Counted from the first letter of the stretch, positions 45,627-55,666 are shown. The stretch is 64,000 nucleotides of DNA from an uncultured Clostridia bacterium (GCA_944384195.1 CALWSK010000006.1:1-64000); one strand, 5' to 3'. Numbers and translations are program-made. Notes: generated by a model not told the origin, from the letters alone.

Positions 45627-45670
45627 TATATAAAAATAAACTAATTTACTATGAAAAGTGTGGTGTATAA

Positions 45671-46033
45671 ATGAAAATTCAAGAATCAGGTGAAAATTAT
45701 TTAGAAACTATCCTTATACTACAAAAAAGAAATGGTATTGCACGTGCTGTTGATATAGCAAAAGAGCTAAATTTTTCAAGAGCTAGCGTTAGTAAAGCAA
45801 TGTCCTTATTAAAATCTTCTGGATATATAGAAATTGGAAATATAAATCAAATAGTCCTAACAGAAAAAGGGCTTGCTCTAGCTAATGAAATATATGAAAA
45901 ACACTGTATTTTAAAAGACTTTTTGATGCATATAGGAGTAGACGAAGATATAGCATCTGAAGAAGCTTGCAAAATGGAACATATAATAAGCGAGCAAACT
46001 TTTAATTGTATAAAAAATTTAATAAAAAAATAA
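45671..46033 (+). CDS. DtxR-family metal-dependent transcription regulator
   Basis: This 120-residue regulator has a winged helix domain (1-65, ENYLETILILQKRNG, AVDIAKELNFSRASVSKAM) and a short dimer/metal domain (65-120, EKHCILKDFLMHIGVD, ASEEACKMEHIIS). It lacks the SH3-like third domain, so it is the short MntR/IdeR-like form. Glu and His residues in HCILKDFL and EACKMEH fit metal binding. It is divergent from feoAB, its likely target. It could respond to Fe2+ or Mn2+. Confidence 0.88.
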   Translation: MKIQESGENYLETILILQKRNGIARAVDIAKELNFSRASVSKAMSLLKSSGYIEIGNINQIVLTEKGLALANEIYEKHCILKDFLMHIGVDEDIASEEACKMEHIISEQTFNCIKNLIKK

Positions 46034-46059
46034 CCTCTTTTATATAAAGAGGCTTTTTT
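46034..46059 (+). terminator. terminator of the DtxR-family gene
   Basis: The stem CCTCTTT / AAAGAGG with loop TATAT is followed by CTTTTTTATTT, directly after the TAA stop. Confidence 0.85.
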
Positions 46060-46063
46060 ATTT

Positions 46064-46096
46064 AAAAAGGTTGAAAATAATTCTTCAACCCTTTTG
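46064..46096 (-). terminator. terminator of the YVTN lipoprotein gene
   Basis: On the minus strand GGTTGAA pairs with TTCAACC around GAATTATT and is followed by T5. It lies a few bases past the stop at 46101. Confidence 0.75.
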
Positions 46097-46100
46097 TATA

Positions 46101-47141
46101 CTATTTTATAACTTCATCTATTTTATTATTTACGTAGTCTACTACTGCTATACTAAGGTCGCCATTTAATACATAAGCTTTACCTTCGCTTGCTTTGCTA
46201 TAAGATATAGCTTGTCTTGGAGCATCAAGCCCTGTAATAGTAGATTTTACTTCTAAGCTATCCACGTCTATAACGCTAACTTGGTTGCTACCTTTTTCTC
46301 CTGTAAGGATAGTTTTTCCATCTGGAGATAAAGCAGCTCCATAAGGTTCTTCACCTACTGGTATAGTCTTCACTACTTTATTTTCTCCTATATCAACAAC
46401 ATTTATAGAATTTTCACTACTAGAAGCACCATATAAGTATTTGTTATCCTTATCTATAGAAATAGCTCTAACAGATGGAATACCTGTTAATGTTTTTTCT
46501 ATTTCGTATGTTTCTGTATTTACAACACGCACATCATTTCCTTCAAAGTTTGTTACATAAGCATATTTATCATCGCTACTAATAACAATACCTTGACGTG
46601 GTTGACTAAATCCTTCTATAACTTTTATAGTTTCGCCTTTGTTTAAATCGATTACTGTAACTGTGCTTTTAGCTTGGTTGTTAGCAAAAAGCTTGTCCCC
46701 TGCATTATTTATTCTAAATCCGAATACCCCTTGCTCTAATGGGAAAGTTCTTTTCAGCTCTAAAGATTGTGCATCATATTCTCTTATGTTACCATATGAG
46801 CTATCAGACACATAGAAAAATTTTCCATCTTTAGAAAAAGCTATATTTCTAGGAGTTACAAAATCTGTAAGTGTATTTAAAAGTTTTTTATTTTTTAAAT
46901 CATATACTTTAAGCTCTGGTGTAACACTGTTACATACAATAGCTATGCTTTCATCTGGGCTTACTGCTAAAGAGTTATTTTTTATATCCATATCAAAAGC
47001 TTCTGGTTTATTAGTAGCTTCTGCAGTAGCAGAGCCTGAAGCCTCTGTAGTAGTTTCTGTAGTTGTTGTTGTTTCTGTATCAGAACAACCTACCATAGAT
47101 AAAGCAAAAACACAAGTTAAACCAAGTAAATATTTTTTCAT
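46101..47141 (-). CDS. YncE-like YVTN beta-propeller lipoprotein
   Basis: This 346-residue secreted lipoprotein has signal MKKYLLGLTCVFALSMVGC with the lipobox Cys at residue 19, then a Thr/Ala-rich linker (22-48). Six or seven beta-propeller repeats follow (TPRNIAFSKDGKFFYVSD, QPRQGIVISSDDKYAYVTN, EPYGAALSPDGKTILTG). The repeats match the YncE/YVTN group. Substrate and partner are unknown. It stands alone between two terminators and its own promoter. Confidence 0.85.
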   Translation of the reverse strand: MKKYLLGLTCVFALSMVGCSDTETTTTTETTTEASGSATAEATNKPEAFDMDIKNNSLAVSPDESIAIVCNSVTPELKVYDLKNKKLLNTLTDFVTPRNIAFSKDGKFFYVSDSSYGNIREYDAQSLELKRTFPLEQGVFGFRINNAGDKLFANNQAKSTVTVIDLNKGETIKVIEGFSQPRQGIVISSDDKYAYVTNFEGNDVRVVNTETYEIEKTLTGIPSVRAISIDKDNKYLYGASSSENSINVVDIGENKVVKTIPVGEEPYGAALSPDGKTILTGEKGSNQVSVIDVDSLEVKSTITGLDAPRQAISYSKASEGKAYVLNGDLSIAVVDYVNNKIDEVIK

Positions 47142-47182
47142 AAGTTAAAACCTTTCTTAAGTAATAATTAATATTTTTAATG

Positions 47183-47211
47183 ATTATATATGTTAACCTC
47201 CAATTTGTCAA
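47183..47211 (-). promoter_or_regulatory. promoter of the YVTN lipoprotein gene
   Basis: On the minus strand TTGACA (47206-47211) and TATAAT (47183-47188) are 17 bases apart, about 40 bases before the ATG at 47141. Confidence 0.75.
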
Positions 47212-47218
47212 ACAATAT

Positions 47219-47716
47219 TTATCTTATTTTGTAGTTAGTATTAGAAAAAACATCTATAAGTTTATTTATTATCCAGTAATTTTTGTTGTTTTTTATAAGC
47301 TCAAGTTTTAAAATATTATTTATATTTATAGCATCTAAAATTTTATTAGAAAATAAAACCTTATAATATCTGCCACTTTCAAGCTCTTTTACTATAAAAA
47401 AATTGTCATACCACTTTTTAAATATAACAAATTCTCCATACAAGTTTTTATATAAAGATATATTTATTATATTTTGTGTATTTAATTTCCCAATTTTATG
47501 TTTTTCAAGCTCATTGTGTATATATTCTATATCTACTTTTAGTTTTAATACTTTAAAATAACTACTATCTAAATTTTTATTTTCTATTAAAAATGAAACT
47601 AGTAAATCTTCTAATCTATCAAATTTTTTAAAATTTTCTATAAAAAATATATATAAAATATTATCTTTATATGCACCTTTTATAGCCTTTATTATAAGAA
47701 ATAATTCTCTTTCCAT
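47219..47716 (-). CDS. hypothetical protein
   Basis: This 165-residue, probably soluble, mixed alpha/beta protein is rich in Ile, Lys, Asn and aromatic residues. I recognise no motif. It follows the rhomboid protease gene by 54 bases on the same strand and has a good ribosome site (GGAGGG), so it is probably co-transcribed with it. Confidence 0.65.
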   Translation of the reverse strand: MERELFLIIKAIKGAYKDNILYIFFIENFKKFDRLEDLLVSFLIENKNLDSSYFKVLKLKVDIEYIHNELEKHKIGKLNTQNIINISLYKNLYGEFVIFKKWYDNFFIVKELESGRYYKVLFSNKILDAININNILKLELIKNNKNYWIINKLIDVFSNTNYKIR

Positions 47717-47770
47717 ATAAATACCCTCCCTTATATTTCCATAATAAAGGATATTTACTTTTTAATAAAA

Positions 47771-48721
47771 TTATACTCTTTTTAGATAAAAAATTTTAAC
47801 AATGATAAAACCTGCTAAAAATCCTCCTATATGTCCTGCATTATCTATACCCTGTGATACAAATCCAGAAATTATATTTATTATAGTTATAATAAACATT
47901 ACATAAAAATTTATTCCATTAGGGTTTATTTTCTCTTTATTGCTAAAATACATACTAGCACTAATAAGAGCAAATATAGCCCCACTAGCTCCAACAGAAT
48001 ACCCCTTATTAAATATGAGGCTAAAAATTCCCGCAAATATCCCACCTAGAAAATATATACTAGAAAATGCCAATCTTCCCATATATCTTTCTATTATAGA
48101 ACCAAAAATATAAAGACTTAAGCAATTATTTAATATATGGTTTATATTTGCGTGTAAAAACATATATGTAAAAAACCTATAATATTGCCTATTTTCCATA
48201 ATATCTGGAGATATTCCAAATTTAAAAAATATATCTTTCATATAGTCAGATAAAAATATATTTACTATAAAATATATTAATATAAGAGAAGATATTAAAG
48301 TATATGTAATATATGGTTTTTTTAATATACGTATTGACCGGATATCTGTAGTTATTTCTTCTCCACACATAGCTTTTATAATATATCTTTCTATATTTAA
48401 AAATTTTTTAGGTTGATTTTTAAATATAACTAATTCTTTATTTTTTAAATCTACTCCCCAATTTATATTAACTATTTTTTTATCTATATCTATTTCTTTT
48501 TCTAGTAGCCTTAAGTTTTGCTCTAGGGGTTCATAATATGCTATAATATTTATAATATAAATCTTAGATGCATCAAAATCTAATTGATTATTGTCTATTT
48601 CTAGATTAGGGTTTATAATATATATATTGCCTGCTTCATACTTTATAAGCTTACCTTTATCATAATAATTAAAACCATCAAATATAAGCTGTTTATATAG
48701 TCTTTGCCAAAATTCTTCCAT
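47771..48721 (-). CDS. rhomboid-family intramembrane serine protease
   Basis: This 316-residue protein has a soluble N-terminal domain (1-130) and a six-helix rhomboid domain (140-312). The catalytic Ser246 is in GASGAIF and His297 is in NAGHIGGF; HANINHILNN (190-199) is the conserved helix-2 His/Asn block. Rhomboids cut membrane proteins within the bilayer. The N-terminal domain resembles that of B. subtilis GluP-type proteins only in position. The substrate is unknown. Confidence 0.92.
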   Translation of the reverse strand: MEEFWQRLYKQLIFDGFNYYDKGKLIKYEAGNIYIINPNLEIDNNQLDFDASKIYIINIIAYYEPLEQNLRLLEKEIDIDKKIVNINWGVDLKNKELVIFKNQPKKFLNIERYIIKAMCGEEITTDIRSIRILKKPYITYTLISSLILIYFIVNIFLSDYMKDIFFKFGISPDIMENRQYYRFFTYMFLHANINHILNNCLSLYIFGSIIERYMGRLAFSSIYFLGGIFAGIFSLIFNKGYSVGASGAIFALISASMYFSNKEKINPNGINFYVMFIITIINIISGFVSQGIDNAGHIGGFLAGFIIVKIFYLKRV

Positions 48722-48796
48722 AAGAGCTATCTCTCCTTTCTTCTACTATATTTTATATTATTCTATAAAATATGTAAAGAAAGTTAAAAGGCTATA

Positions 48797-49066
48797 CTAT
48801 CTTAACTTTTTTAAAACTTGAGGATATTCTATTACTATTTGCTTTTTCTTCATAAGCTTAAGATAGTAGTCATATTTTTTCTGTAAAGATAATATCTCAT
48901 AGATAATACTATCTATTAGCGTTTCGTCATTGGCAAAATTTAGACACATTTCTGCATAATCTAGCTTCATCTTAGTGTCATCTATAAAAGATAATATCTC
49001 AACTACTTCTTCATCTATGGCATTAGGTTTTGTGAAAGGTTTTTTAAATAATAACAAATTTTCCAT
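48797..49066 (-). CDS. DUF2508 (YaaL-like) family protein
   Basis: This 89-residue helical protein has the pattern SFIDDTKMKLDYAEMCLNF, then DSIIYEILSLQKKYDYYLKL, which fits the DUF2508/YaaL family (two long helices with DxxxY spacing). The function is unknown. In relatives it is found near recR or bofA; here it precedes the rhomboid gene by 75 bases. Ribosome site AAGGAGC. Confidence 0.65.
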   Translation of the reverse strand: MENLLLFKKPFTKPNAIDEEVVEILSFIDDTKMKLDYAEMCLNFANDETLIDSIIYEILSLQKKYDYYLKLMKKKQIVIEYPQVLKKLR

Positions 49067-49154
49067 AACTAAAGCTCCTTATATTTTTCTTTTTTATATT
49101 ATAGACTGCTTTTTTACTTTTTATTCTAATTAAAGAAAATATTGTTAATTTTAT

Positions 49155-49227
49155 GTACCCTTAGCTTAAGAGGATAAAGCCCTTGGCTCCGAACCAAAAG
49201 ATACGGGTTCAACTCCCGTAGGGTGCA
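49155..49227 (+). tRNA. tRNA-Arg (anticodon CCG)
   Basis: This 73-nt cloverleaf has acceptor GTACCCT / AGGGTGC (one T-G pair) with discriminator A. The D arm is GCTT/AAGC, the anticodon loop CTCCGAA gives CCG for CGG codons, and the T arm is ACGGG/CCCGT. The top pair of the anticodon stem is a C-A mismatch, which is slightly unusual. It is a single gene, read rightward and followed by a terminator. Confidence 0.9.
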
Positions 49228-49231
49228 TTAA

Positions 49232-49264
49232 AAAAGACTGTAGATAATTTACAGTCTTTTTATT
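49232..49264. terminator. bidirectional terminator, tRNA-Arg / glucosidase
   Basis: The stem AAGACTGTA / TACAGTCTT has A-rich and T-rich flanks (TTTTTATTTTT on the plus strand). It ends tRNA-Arg and can also end the leftward glucosidase gene at 49285. Confidence 0.85.
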
Positions 49265-49284
49265 TTTATTATTTTATTATTTTA

Positions 49285-51570
49285 TTATTTAGATTTATAA
49301 CAAGTATTTTCATTTCCTTGTAATGTATTTGTTACTAATAAATAGTAAGCAGCAGCACTCCAACTAAAGTTTTTAGCGTGTAATCCTTTTCCATTAACTG
49401 GATTATAATTTTCCCTAATAGTACCAGAACCTAAAAGCCCTTCTGCATTATCTATAAGTTTATTAGTAAGCTCTATAGCCTCTTTTTTATATCCATAGTT
49501 TTCTAAAGCTTCTACTCCAAATAATGCTTGGTCTAACCATACAGGCCCTCTCCAATATTTATTAGGATTAAAATCTGAGCTATCTTTAGATGCTGTAGGG
49601 AAAGGCATTTTTAAATTAAATTTATTAGGATCTAAAATATTTGCTACTACCTTATCTGCGTGTTCTTTGCTAGCTAATTTAGCCCATAAAGGCATATAAC
49701 CTTCTGTTCCTTTACCTCTATTTACTAATAATTTTTTCTCTTTTCCGTCTTTAGATATTTGAAGGTCATAATAAAAACCTGTTTTTTCATCAAACATATA
49801 TTTTTCTATATATTCTCCAAGCTCTTTTGCCTCTTTTTCAAATTTTATAGCATCATCTTTCTTTCCTAAAGTTTCTGCTAAAGCTTTTAAAAAATATTTT
49901 TCTGCGTACAGATAAGAATTTAAGTCTACAGATTCTTGATTTATAGAATATCCAACAACTTCACCTTTAGAGTTTTTATTTTCAAAAACTTTAATTCCTA
50001 TATCGTCTTTTCCTTTTCCTTCTTTATCAAATCTTACAGCATTATCCATACCACTTTCCCAAGCAGCAGCTAATATAATTTCTTCCTCATCTATTATAGG
50101 CTTATTATTAGCATCTTTTAATAAATTACCATTTTCATCATATTTATAATGCGCAGGGTGTACCATAGCCCCAAATTCTGCTACGCCGTTTTTGTCTGTG
50201 TCTCTATTAGTATACCATCAATTATGATAAGCTACTAATTTAGGATACATTTCTTTTATAAATTCTATATCTTTTGTTTGTTCATATATATTATAAACTA
50301 TCCAGGCTGCTAAAGGTGGTTTAGAATTTCTTGTATTAGCTTCATCTTTACTATAATATATAACATCTATTATAGCCCCCGCATCTTTATCCCCATTTTC
50401 TACTTGATAATCAAACATAGTTCTAACGGCATCTTTTGCAAGTTCTGGCTCAAATTTTAATACACCCATAGCATTTTTCCAGCTATCCCAAGCCCAAAAA
50501 CCATTAAACCATCTATAAGAAGACGAAGGAGTTATTCCTTGATTTTTTATATCTCCAGCCGGACTTTTCCAGTTTGTAGTCATAGTCATCATAGATTTTA
50601 CAGCTACATTATCATAAGCTTTGCTATTTTTTATATTCTCTTTAGTAAAAGTTTTATCTAAATATCCTTGCCATCTTTTTCCATTTTCTTCAAAAGCATT
50701 ACTAAAGTTTAACTCTGTTATATTTTCCATTTCTTTTTGATATTCTTCTTTATTAAATACAAAACTTTCTGTTCTATATATATCTAATTTTTGGCTAGGT
50801 TTTAATATTTTTGTTTCTTCTAAAGAAGTTTTATAAGATAATTTATCAGAGCTAACAGTAGTTTTTACTTTTTCAAAAAAGTTTATAAAAAACTTATTAT
50901 TTTTTGTCTCTTCTGCTAAACCTTCATTTTTGCCGTCAAAAATCACATTTATACCAGAATTATTATTTTCTATTCTAGGAGATATATCATAAGTTTTTTT
51001 ATTATTTATATAGTTATCAAAAATTTTTCCGCTCCAACTTATATCTAATTTTATATCATTTTTACTTAAGTTTTCAAAACTTGTTTTTATAAGAGCCGTT
51101 CTATCTGTTGCAAAAATTAGCTCTATATAAATTTTTAAACCATCTTTTTCAAAACTTTGAACTATTTTTCCTGGATAATAAGTAAGATTAGGATTTGCAA
51201 ATTCTAAATCTACTGGTTTTCCATCTTTTATAACAGAAAGTTTGCTTATTGCATCAGATAGATTTATAGCTATACTTTCTGATTTATGTTTAAATAATAT
51301 AGTAGGACCAGAAAAAGCCCCTAAATTATCTTTATCTTCTATCATAGGTAAAGAATATCCGTGCCAAGCACCTTTATCCATAAAGGTAGAAAAATCTGAA
51401 ACTTGATAATAAGAATATGGTTGATTTGTTAAATTAGCCTCTAAGTCTATAAGGTTAGGAAAATCTTCTACTTTATATAAACTATCTGCAAAAACAGTAG
51501 AAAAGCTAGAAGCAATTAAACTTAGAGAAAGTCCTAAACAAACTATTTTCTTTGCTATTTTTCGTTTCAT
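49285..51570 (-). pseudogene. secreted GH63/YgjK-like glucosidase, interrupted by one in-frame TGA
   Basis: One frame of 762 codons runs from ATG 51570 to TAA 49285 and is broken only by TGA at 50218-50220 (codon 451). It has a signal peptide (MKRKIAKK, a hydrophobic core, then SSFSTVFA), an N-terminal beta domain (about 30-290) and an (alpha/alpha)6 barrel with WFNGFWAWDSWKNAMG, RGPVWLDQALFG and HAKNFSWSAAAYYLL. These fit YgjK-type GH63 alpha-glucosidases. At the break the frame reads LVAYHN-TGA-WYTNRD, where relatives have a Trp-Trp pair. Without readthrough the product lacks part of the catalytic barrel. The 3' part could start only at an internal ATG (50166). It lies next to the trehalose operon. 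Confidence 0.8.
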
Positions 51571-51820
51571 ATATAAGACACCTCTATTTCCATAAAATAT
51601 TATACTGCTTAATAATACACTTTTTTATTAAATATGTTAACATAAATTATATACAAATTTTAACTTTATATATAATATATATAAATAAAAATATATTTTT
51701 AATTAATTCTTTATTTTTTTGTATACAATTAACAAATATTAATTTATTCTTATATAATACTATTAGTTTTATTTTATATAACAAAAAGATATAGGCTAAA
51801 CCTATATCTTTTTATTATAT
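51571..51820. other. gap between treR and the glucosidase gene
   Basis: No gene is seen in these 250 bases. A TATAAT-like box near 51600 (minus strand, about 28 bases before the glucosidase ATG) may be its -10 element. A perfect 10-bp palindrome TTGTATACAA at 51719-51728 resembles a TreR-type operator core, but it is far from that box. Confidence 0.4.
51783..51813 (-). terminator. terminator of the treP-treC-treR operon
   Basis: A perfect 13-bp inverted repeat, with arms AAAAAGATATAGG and CCTATATCTTTTT and a 5-base loop, lies 8 bases after the treR stop. Confidence 0.9.
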
Positions 51821-52537
51821 TTATGTTTTTATCCTTCTTGCAAAATCTACAAATACAAATTTATCTATTCTATGCCTAGATTCTGTATATTGAAAAATCC
51901 TAGTATCTTCAAGATATACAAAGCTTTTTACTACAACTATAGTATCGTAACCTTCTATATCAAGATATTTTCTATCTTCATCTGTACATTTTTGCACTGT
52001 TATTTCTTTCTCTGCATAACTAATCTTTAATTTTAGCTTTTCTTCTATATATTCATAAATAGAATTTTCGCAAATATCTTTAGTTATATTAGGAACTATG
52101 TTAGGTAAAATATAATCTTTATCTAATATTATTTTACTTCCATCTAATTCACGTGTTCTTAATATTTTATAAACCTCTGTATCCGTATTTATATCAAATT
52201 TTTTAAAAATAGTCATTTCTATAGGTACATAGCTTAGCTCTTCAACATTAGTCTTAAAATCTTGATTTAGCTTTTTAGCAACTTCTTTAAAGCTAGTTAA
52301 CCCAGATACTGGAAAAGCAAATTTATTTATATCTAAAACAAAAGAACCTTTTCCTTTATTTTTTTGTATATATCCATCTTGCGTAAGCATATCTAAAGAC
52401 TTTCTTACTGTGTGTCTAGAAACACCGTATATCTTCATAAGCTCATTTTCAGATGGTAAAAGTTCCCCCGCCTTATAAAATTGCTTATTTATCTTATCTA
52501 ATAAATCTTTATATAAAATAGAATATTTTTTATCCAT
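51821..52537 (-). CDS. treR: trehalose operon repressor TreR (GntR/HutC type)
   Basis: This 238-residue regulator has an N-terminal winged helix domain (1-70, LPSENELMKIYGVSRHTVRKSLDML, here ENELMKIYGVSRHTVRKS) and a C-terminal UTRA ligand domain (85-230, YKILRTRELDGSKIILDKDY). In the family it binds trehalose 6-phosphate, which releases the operator. It is the last gene of the tre operon, three bases after treC. The likely operator is at 55667-55688. Confidence 0.9.
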   Translation of the reverse strand: MDKKYSILYKDLLDKINKQFYKAGELLPSENELMKIYGVSRHTVRKSLDMLTQDGYIQKNKGKGSFVLDINKFAFPVSGLTSFKEVAKKLNQDFKTNVEELSYVPIEMTIFKKFDINTDTEVYKILRTRELDGSKIILDKDYILPNIVPNITKDICENSIYEYIEEKLKLKISYAEKEITVQKCTDEDRKYLDIEGYDTIVVVKSFVYLEDTRIFQYTESRHRIDKFVFVDFARRIKT

Positions 52538-52540
52538 AAA

Positions 52541-54202
52541 TTAATATGTTAAAAGATAAACCAAAGATTCATAAGGCTTTAACTTGATATTAGAGCTTAA
52601 GTCTTTTTCTTCTTCATAATTTGATATAATTAGTTTTATTTCTTTAGCTTCTAGTAAATTTTTATCTAATTCTATTTCTGCTTCTTTAGCATAAAAATTA
52701 TTAAGAACAATTAATTTTTGATTTTTATATTCTCTTAAATATGCAAATACATTTTTATCTTCTTTTAAAATCATTTTAAAGCTACCATCAGATATTATAT
52801 CATATTCTTTTCTAAGAGAAATAAGTTTTTTGTAATAATAGAAAATAGAACTTCTATCATTTAAAACATTTTTAGCATTAATCTCTTTATAGTTTTTAGC
52901 AATAGGTATCCAAGGAGTAGCAGTTGTAAAGCCTGCATTTTCACTGTAATTCCACTGGATAGGTGTCCTAGAATTATCTCTAGATTTAGCTTTTAATATC
53001 TCTAATATTTCTTTTTCATCTATACCATCTTTTTTAAGTATTTCATAATAATTAATAGATTCCACATCTCTATACTCTTTTATAGTTTCAAAGTTAGGAT
53101 TTGTCATACCTATTTCCTCACCTTGATATATATAAGGAGTACCTCTCATCATATGGATAGTAGTAGCAAGCATCTTAGCACTTTCTTGCCTATATTTCTT
53201 ATCATCACCAAATCTTGATAAAGCTCTTGGTTGGTCATGATTTGTCATAAAGGTAGCACTCCATCCATTACCTTCTTGCATACCAACTTGCCAACTTTCA
53301 AATATATCTTTAAGCAAAGCAAAATCAAAATCCATAAGAGTCCATTTATCATTATTTTTATAATCTACTTTTAAATGATGAAAATTAAATACCATAGAAA
53401 GCTCATTTTCTTTTGGATTAGAATATTTTATACAATTATCTATAGTAGTAGAAGACATTTCACCAACAGTTATTATATCTTTATCTTTACCAAAAGTATT
53501 TTTATTTAGTTCTTTTAAAAATTGATGAATTTTAGGTCCATCTGTATAAAATCTTCTTCCGTCTCCTCTATCATCATCTTCAAAAATATCTGGTTTAGAA
53601 ATAAGATTTATTACATCTAGTCTAAATCCTTTTACACCTTTTTCCATCCAAAAATTAACAACTTTGTATATCTCTTGTCTTACCTCTTCGTTTTCCCAGT
53701 TTAAGTCTCCTTGTGTTACATCAAAAAGATGCAGATAATATTCATCAAATTTTTCAACATATTCCCAAGCAGAACCTCCAAATTTAGATATCCAGTTAGT
53801 AGGTTCTTTTCCTTCTTTGCCTTTTTTAAATATATAAAAATTTTTATATTTTTCATCACCAGATAAAGCACTTTTAAACCATTTATGCTCTGTAGAAGTA
53901 TGATTAAACACCATGTCTAGCATAAGATTTATTCCTCTTTTTTGGGCTTCACTAGATAAATTTTCAAAATCTTCCATAGTTCCAAATATAGGGTCTATGC
54001 TATAATAATCTTCTATATCATATCCATTATCTTTTTGTGGTGATTTATAAAATGGAGTTATCCAAAGATAGTCTACACCAAGTTCTTTAAGATAATCTAA
54101 TTTTTCTGTTATCCCTTTTAAATCTCCAAGTCCATCTCCATTAGAATCTTTAAAAGATTTAGGATATATTTGATAAACTACACTTTTTTTAAAATCGTTC
54201 AT
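52541..54202 (-). CDS. treC: trehalose-6-phosphate hydrolase
   Basis: This 553-residue GH13 enzyme splits trehalose 6-phosphate into glucose and glucose 6-phosphate in the cytoplasm. The four GH13 motifs are LDMVFNHTS (95-103), GFRLDVINL with nucleophile Asp196 (192-200), the acid Glu248 in VGEMSS, and MTNHDQPR (near 318). The start MNDFKKSVVYQIYPKSFKDS is typical of TreC. It lies between treP and treR. Confidence 0.95.
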   Translation of the reverse strand: MNDFKKSVVYQIYPKSFKDSNGDGLGDLKGITEKLDYLKELGVDYLWITPFYKSPQKDNGYDIEDYYSIDPIFGTMEDFENLSSEAQKRGINLMLDMVFNHTSTEHKWFKSALSGDEKYKNFYIFKKGKEGKEPTNWISKFGGSAWEYVEKFDEYYLHLFDVTQGDLNWENEEVRQEIYKVVNFWMEKGVKGFRLDVINLISKPDIFEDDDRGDGRRFYTDGPKIHQFLKELNKNTFGKDKDIITVGEMSSTTIDNCIKYSNPKENELSMVFNFHHLKVDYKNNDKWTLMDFDFALLKDIFESWQVGMQEGNGWSATFMTNHDQPRALSRFGDDKKYRQESAKMLATTIHMMRGTPYIYQGEEIGMTNPNFETIKEYRDVESINYYEILKKDGIDEKEILEILKAKSRDNSRTPIQWNYSENAGFTTATPWIPIAKNYKEINAKNVLNDRSSIFYYYKKLISLRKEYDIISDGSFKMILKEDKNVFAYLREYKNQKLIVLNNFYAKEAEIELDKNLLEAKEIKLIISNYEEEKDLSSNIKLKPYESLVYLLTY

Positions 54203-54223
54203 AAATTCACCTTCATTTTATAA

Positions 54224-55642
54224 TTATTTTTTATCAAGACTATATTTCTTTTTGTAAGCAACAAGAGTTAATAAGAAAGGCACTAATATTGCTACAAGCA
54301 TAGCTACTGCAAACATAGGCATACTTTTAGGTTGAATAGATAAAATACCAGGAAGGCCACCTATACCAATAGCATTAGCAGTAACTTCACTAGCAACAGA
54401 TATAACTCCAGCTATACCAGAACCTATCATACCACAAACAAATGGCACTCCATATTTAAGATTTACTCCAAATAGCGCTGGTTCTGTAACTCCAAGATAA
54501 GCAGAAATACAAGCCGGAATAGAAACTTGTTTTTGTGCCTCATCATTTTTTTGTAATACTATCATAGCTAAAACTGCCGAACCTTGAGCTATATTAGATA
54601 AAGCTATCATAGGCCAAAGCATAGTTCCTCCAAATTGAGCCATAAGCTGAAGGTCTATAGCATTTGTCATATGATGAAGTCCTGTAATAACAAGAGGAGC
54701 ATAAATAAATCCAAAAAATCCAGCAAATAACCAATTTATGCTAGAAGTTAATCCCGCATATACAAATTGTGCTATTATATCACCTATTTTCCAACCTATA
54801 GGTCCTAGTACTGCGTGTGCTATAAAAACAGTAGGTATTAAAGCACAAAATGGTACTACTATCATAGATATAGATGCTGGAGTTATTTTTCTAAAAAATT
54901 TCTCAAGATAAACAAGAACAAATCCAGCTAAAATCGCCGGTATAACCTGTGCTTGATATCCTATCATATTTATTTGTACAAAGCCAAAATCCCAAAATGG
55001 TATCTCTGTAGCAGTAGAAACACTATAAGCATTTAAAAGTTGTGGAGATACTAAAGTTATACCAAGAACTATACCTAGTATTTGAGTAGTGCCCATTTTT
55101 TTAGTTATAGCCCAAGTTATACCAACTGGTAAGAAATGGAATATAGCCTCACCTATAAGCCATAAAAAGCTATGCATACCTGCCCAAAATTGTGATATTT
55201 CTACAAGACTTTTAGTACCATCTTCAAAAAACTTAACATCACCTATTATGTTTCTAAAACCTAAAATAAGCCCTCCTACTATAATAGCTGGTATAAGAGG
55301 AGAAAATATTTCTGCAAGATTTGCCATAAGTCTTTGTATCCAAGACATATTAGACTTAGCTGCATCTTTTACTTCTTCTTTATTTACTCCCTCTATTCCA
55401 GAAACAGATATAAAATCATTATAAAACTGAGAAACAGTATTTCCTATAATAATTTGAAATTGTCCTGCTTGTAAGAAAGTACCTTTAACACAAGATAAAC
55501 TTTCTATTTTTTCTTTATCTGCCTTACTCTCATCTCTTAATACAAATCTCATACGTGTCATACAATGTGTAACAGCAGATATATTATCTTTTCCGCCTAC
55601 ATATTCGAGTAGGTTTTTTGCATCTTCAATATACTTACCCAT
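54224..55642 (-). CDS. treP: PTS trehalose-specific EIIBC component
   Basis: This 472-residue phosphotransferase transporter has a IIB domain (1-85) with phospho-site Cys27 in THCMTRMRF and a IIC membrane domain (about 105-465) of around ten helices. It has no IIA domain, so it must borrow a glucose-type EIIA made elsewhere. It brings in trehalose as trehalose 6-phosphate. It is the first gene of the operon; ribosome site TAGGAGG. Confidence 0.94.
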   Translation of the reverse strand: MGKYIEDAKNLLEYVGGKDNISAVTHCMTRMRFVLRDESKADKEKIESLSCVKGTFLQAGQFQIIIGNTVSQFYNDFISVSGIEGVNKEEVKDAAKSNMSWIQRLMANLAEIFSPLIPAIIVGGLILGFRNIIGDVKFFEDGTKSLVEISQFWAGMHSFLWLIGEAIFHFLPVGITWAITKKMGTTQILGIVLGITLVSPQLLNAYSVSTATEIPFWDFGFVQINMIGYQAQVIPAILAGFVLVYLEKFFRKITPASISMIVVPFCALIPTVFIAHAVLGPIGWKIGDIIAQFVYAGLTSSINWLFAGFFGFIYAPLVITGLHHMTNAIDLQLMAQFGGTMLWPMIALSNIAQGSAVLAMIVLQKNDEAQKQVSIPACISAYLGVTEPALFGVNLKYGVPFVCGMIGSGIAGVISVASEVTANAIGIGGLPGILSIQPKSMPMFAVAMLVAILVPFLLTLVAYKKKYSLDKK

Positions 55643-55666
55643 AATTAACCTCCTAATAAAATAATC

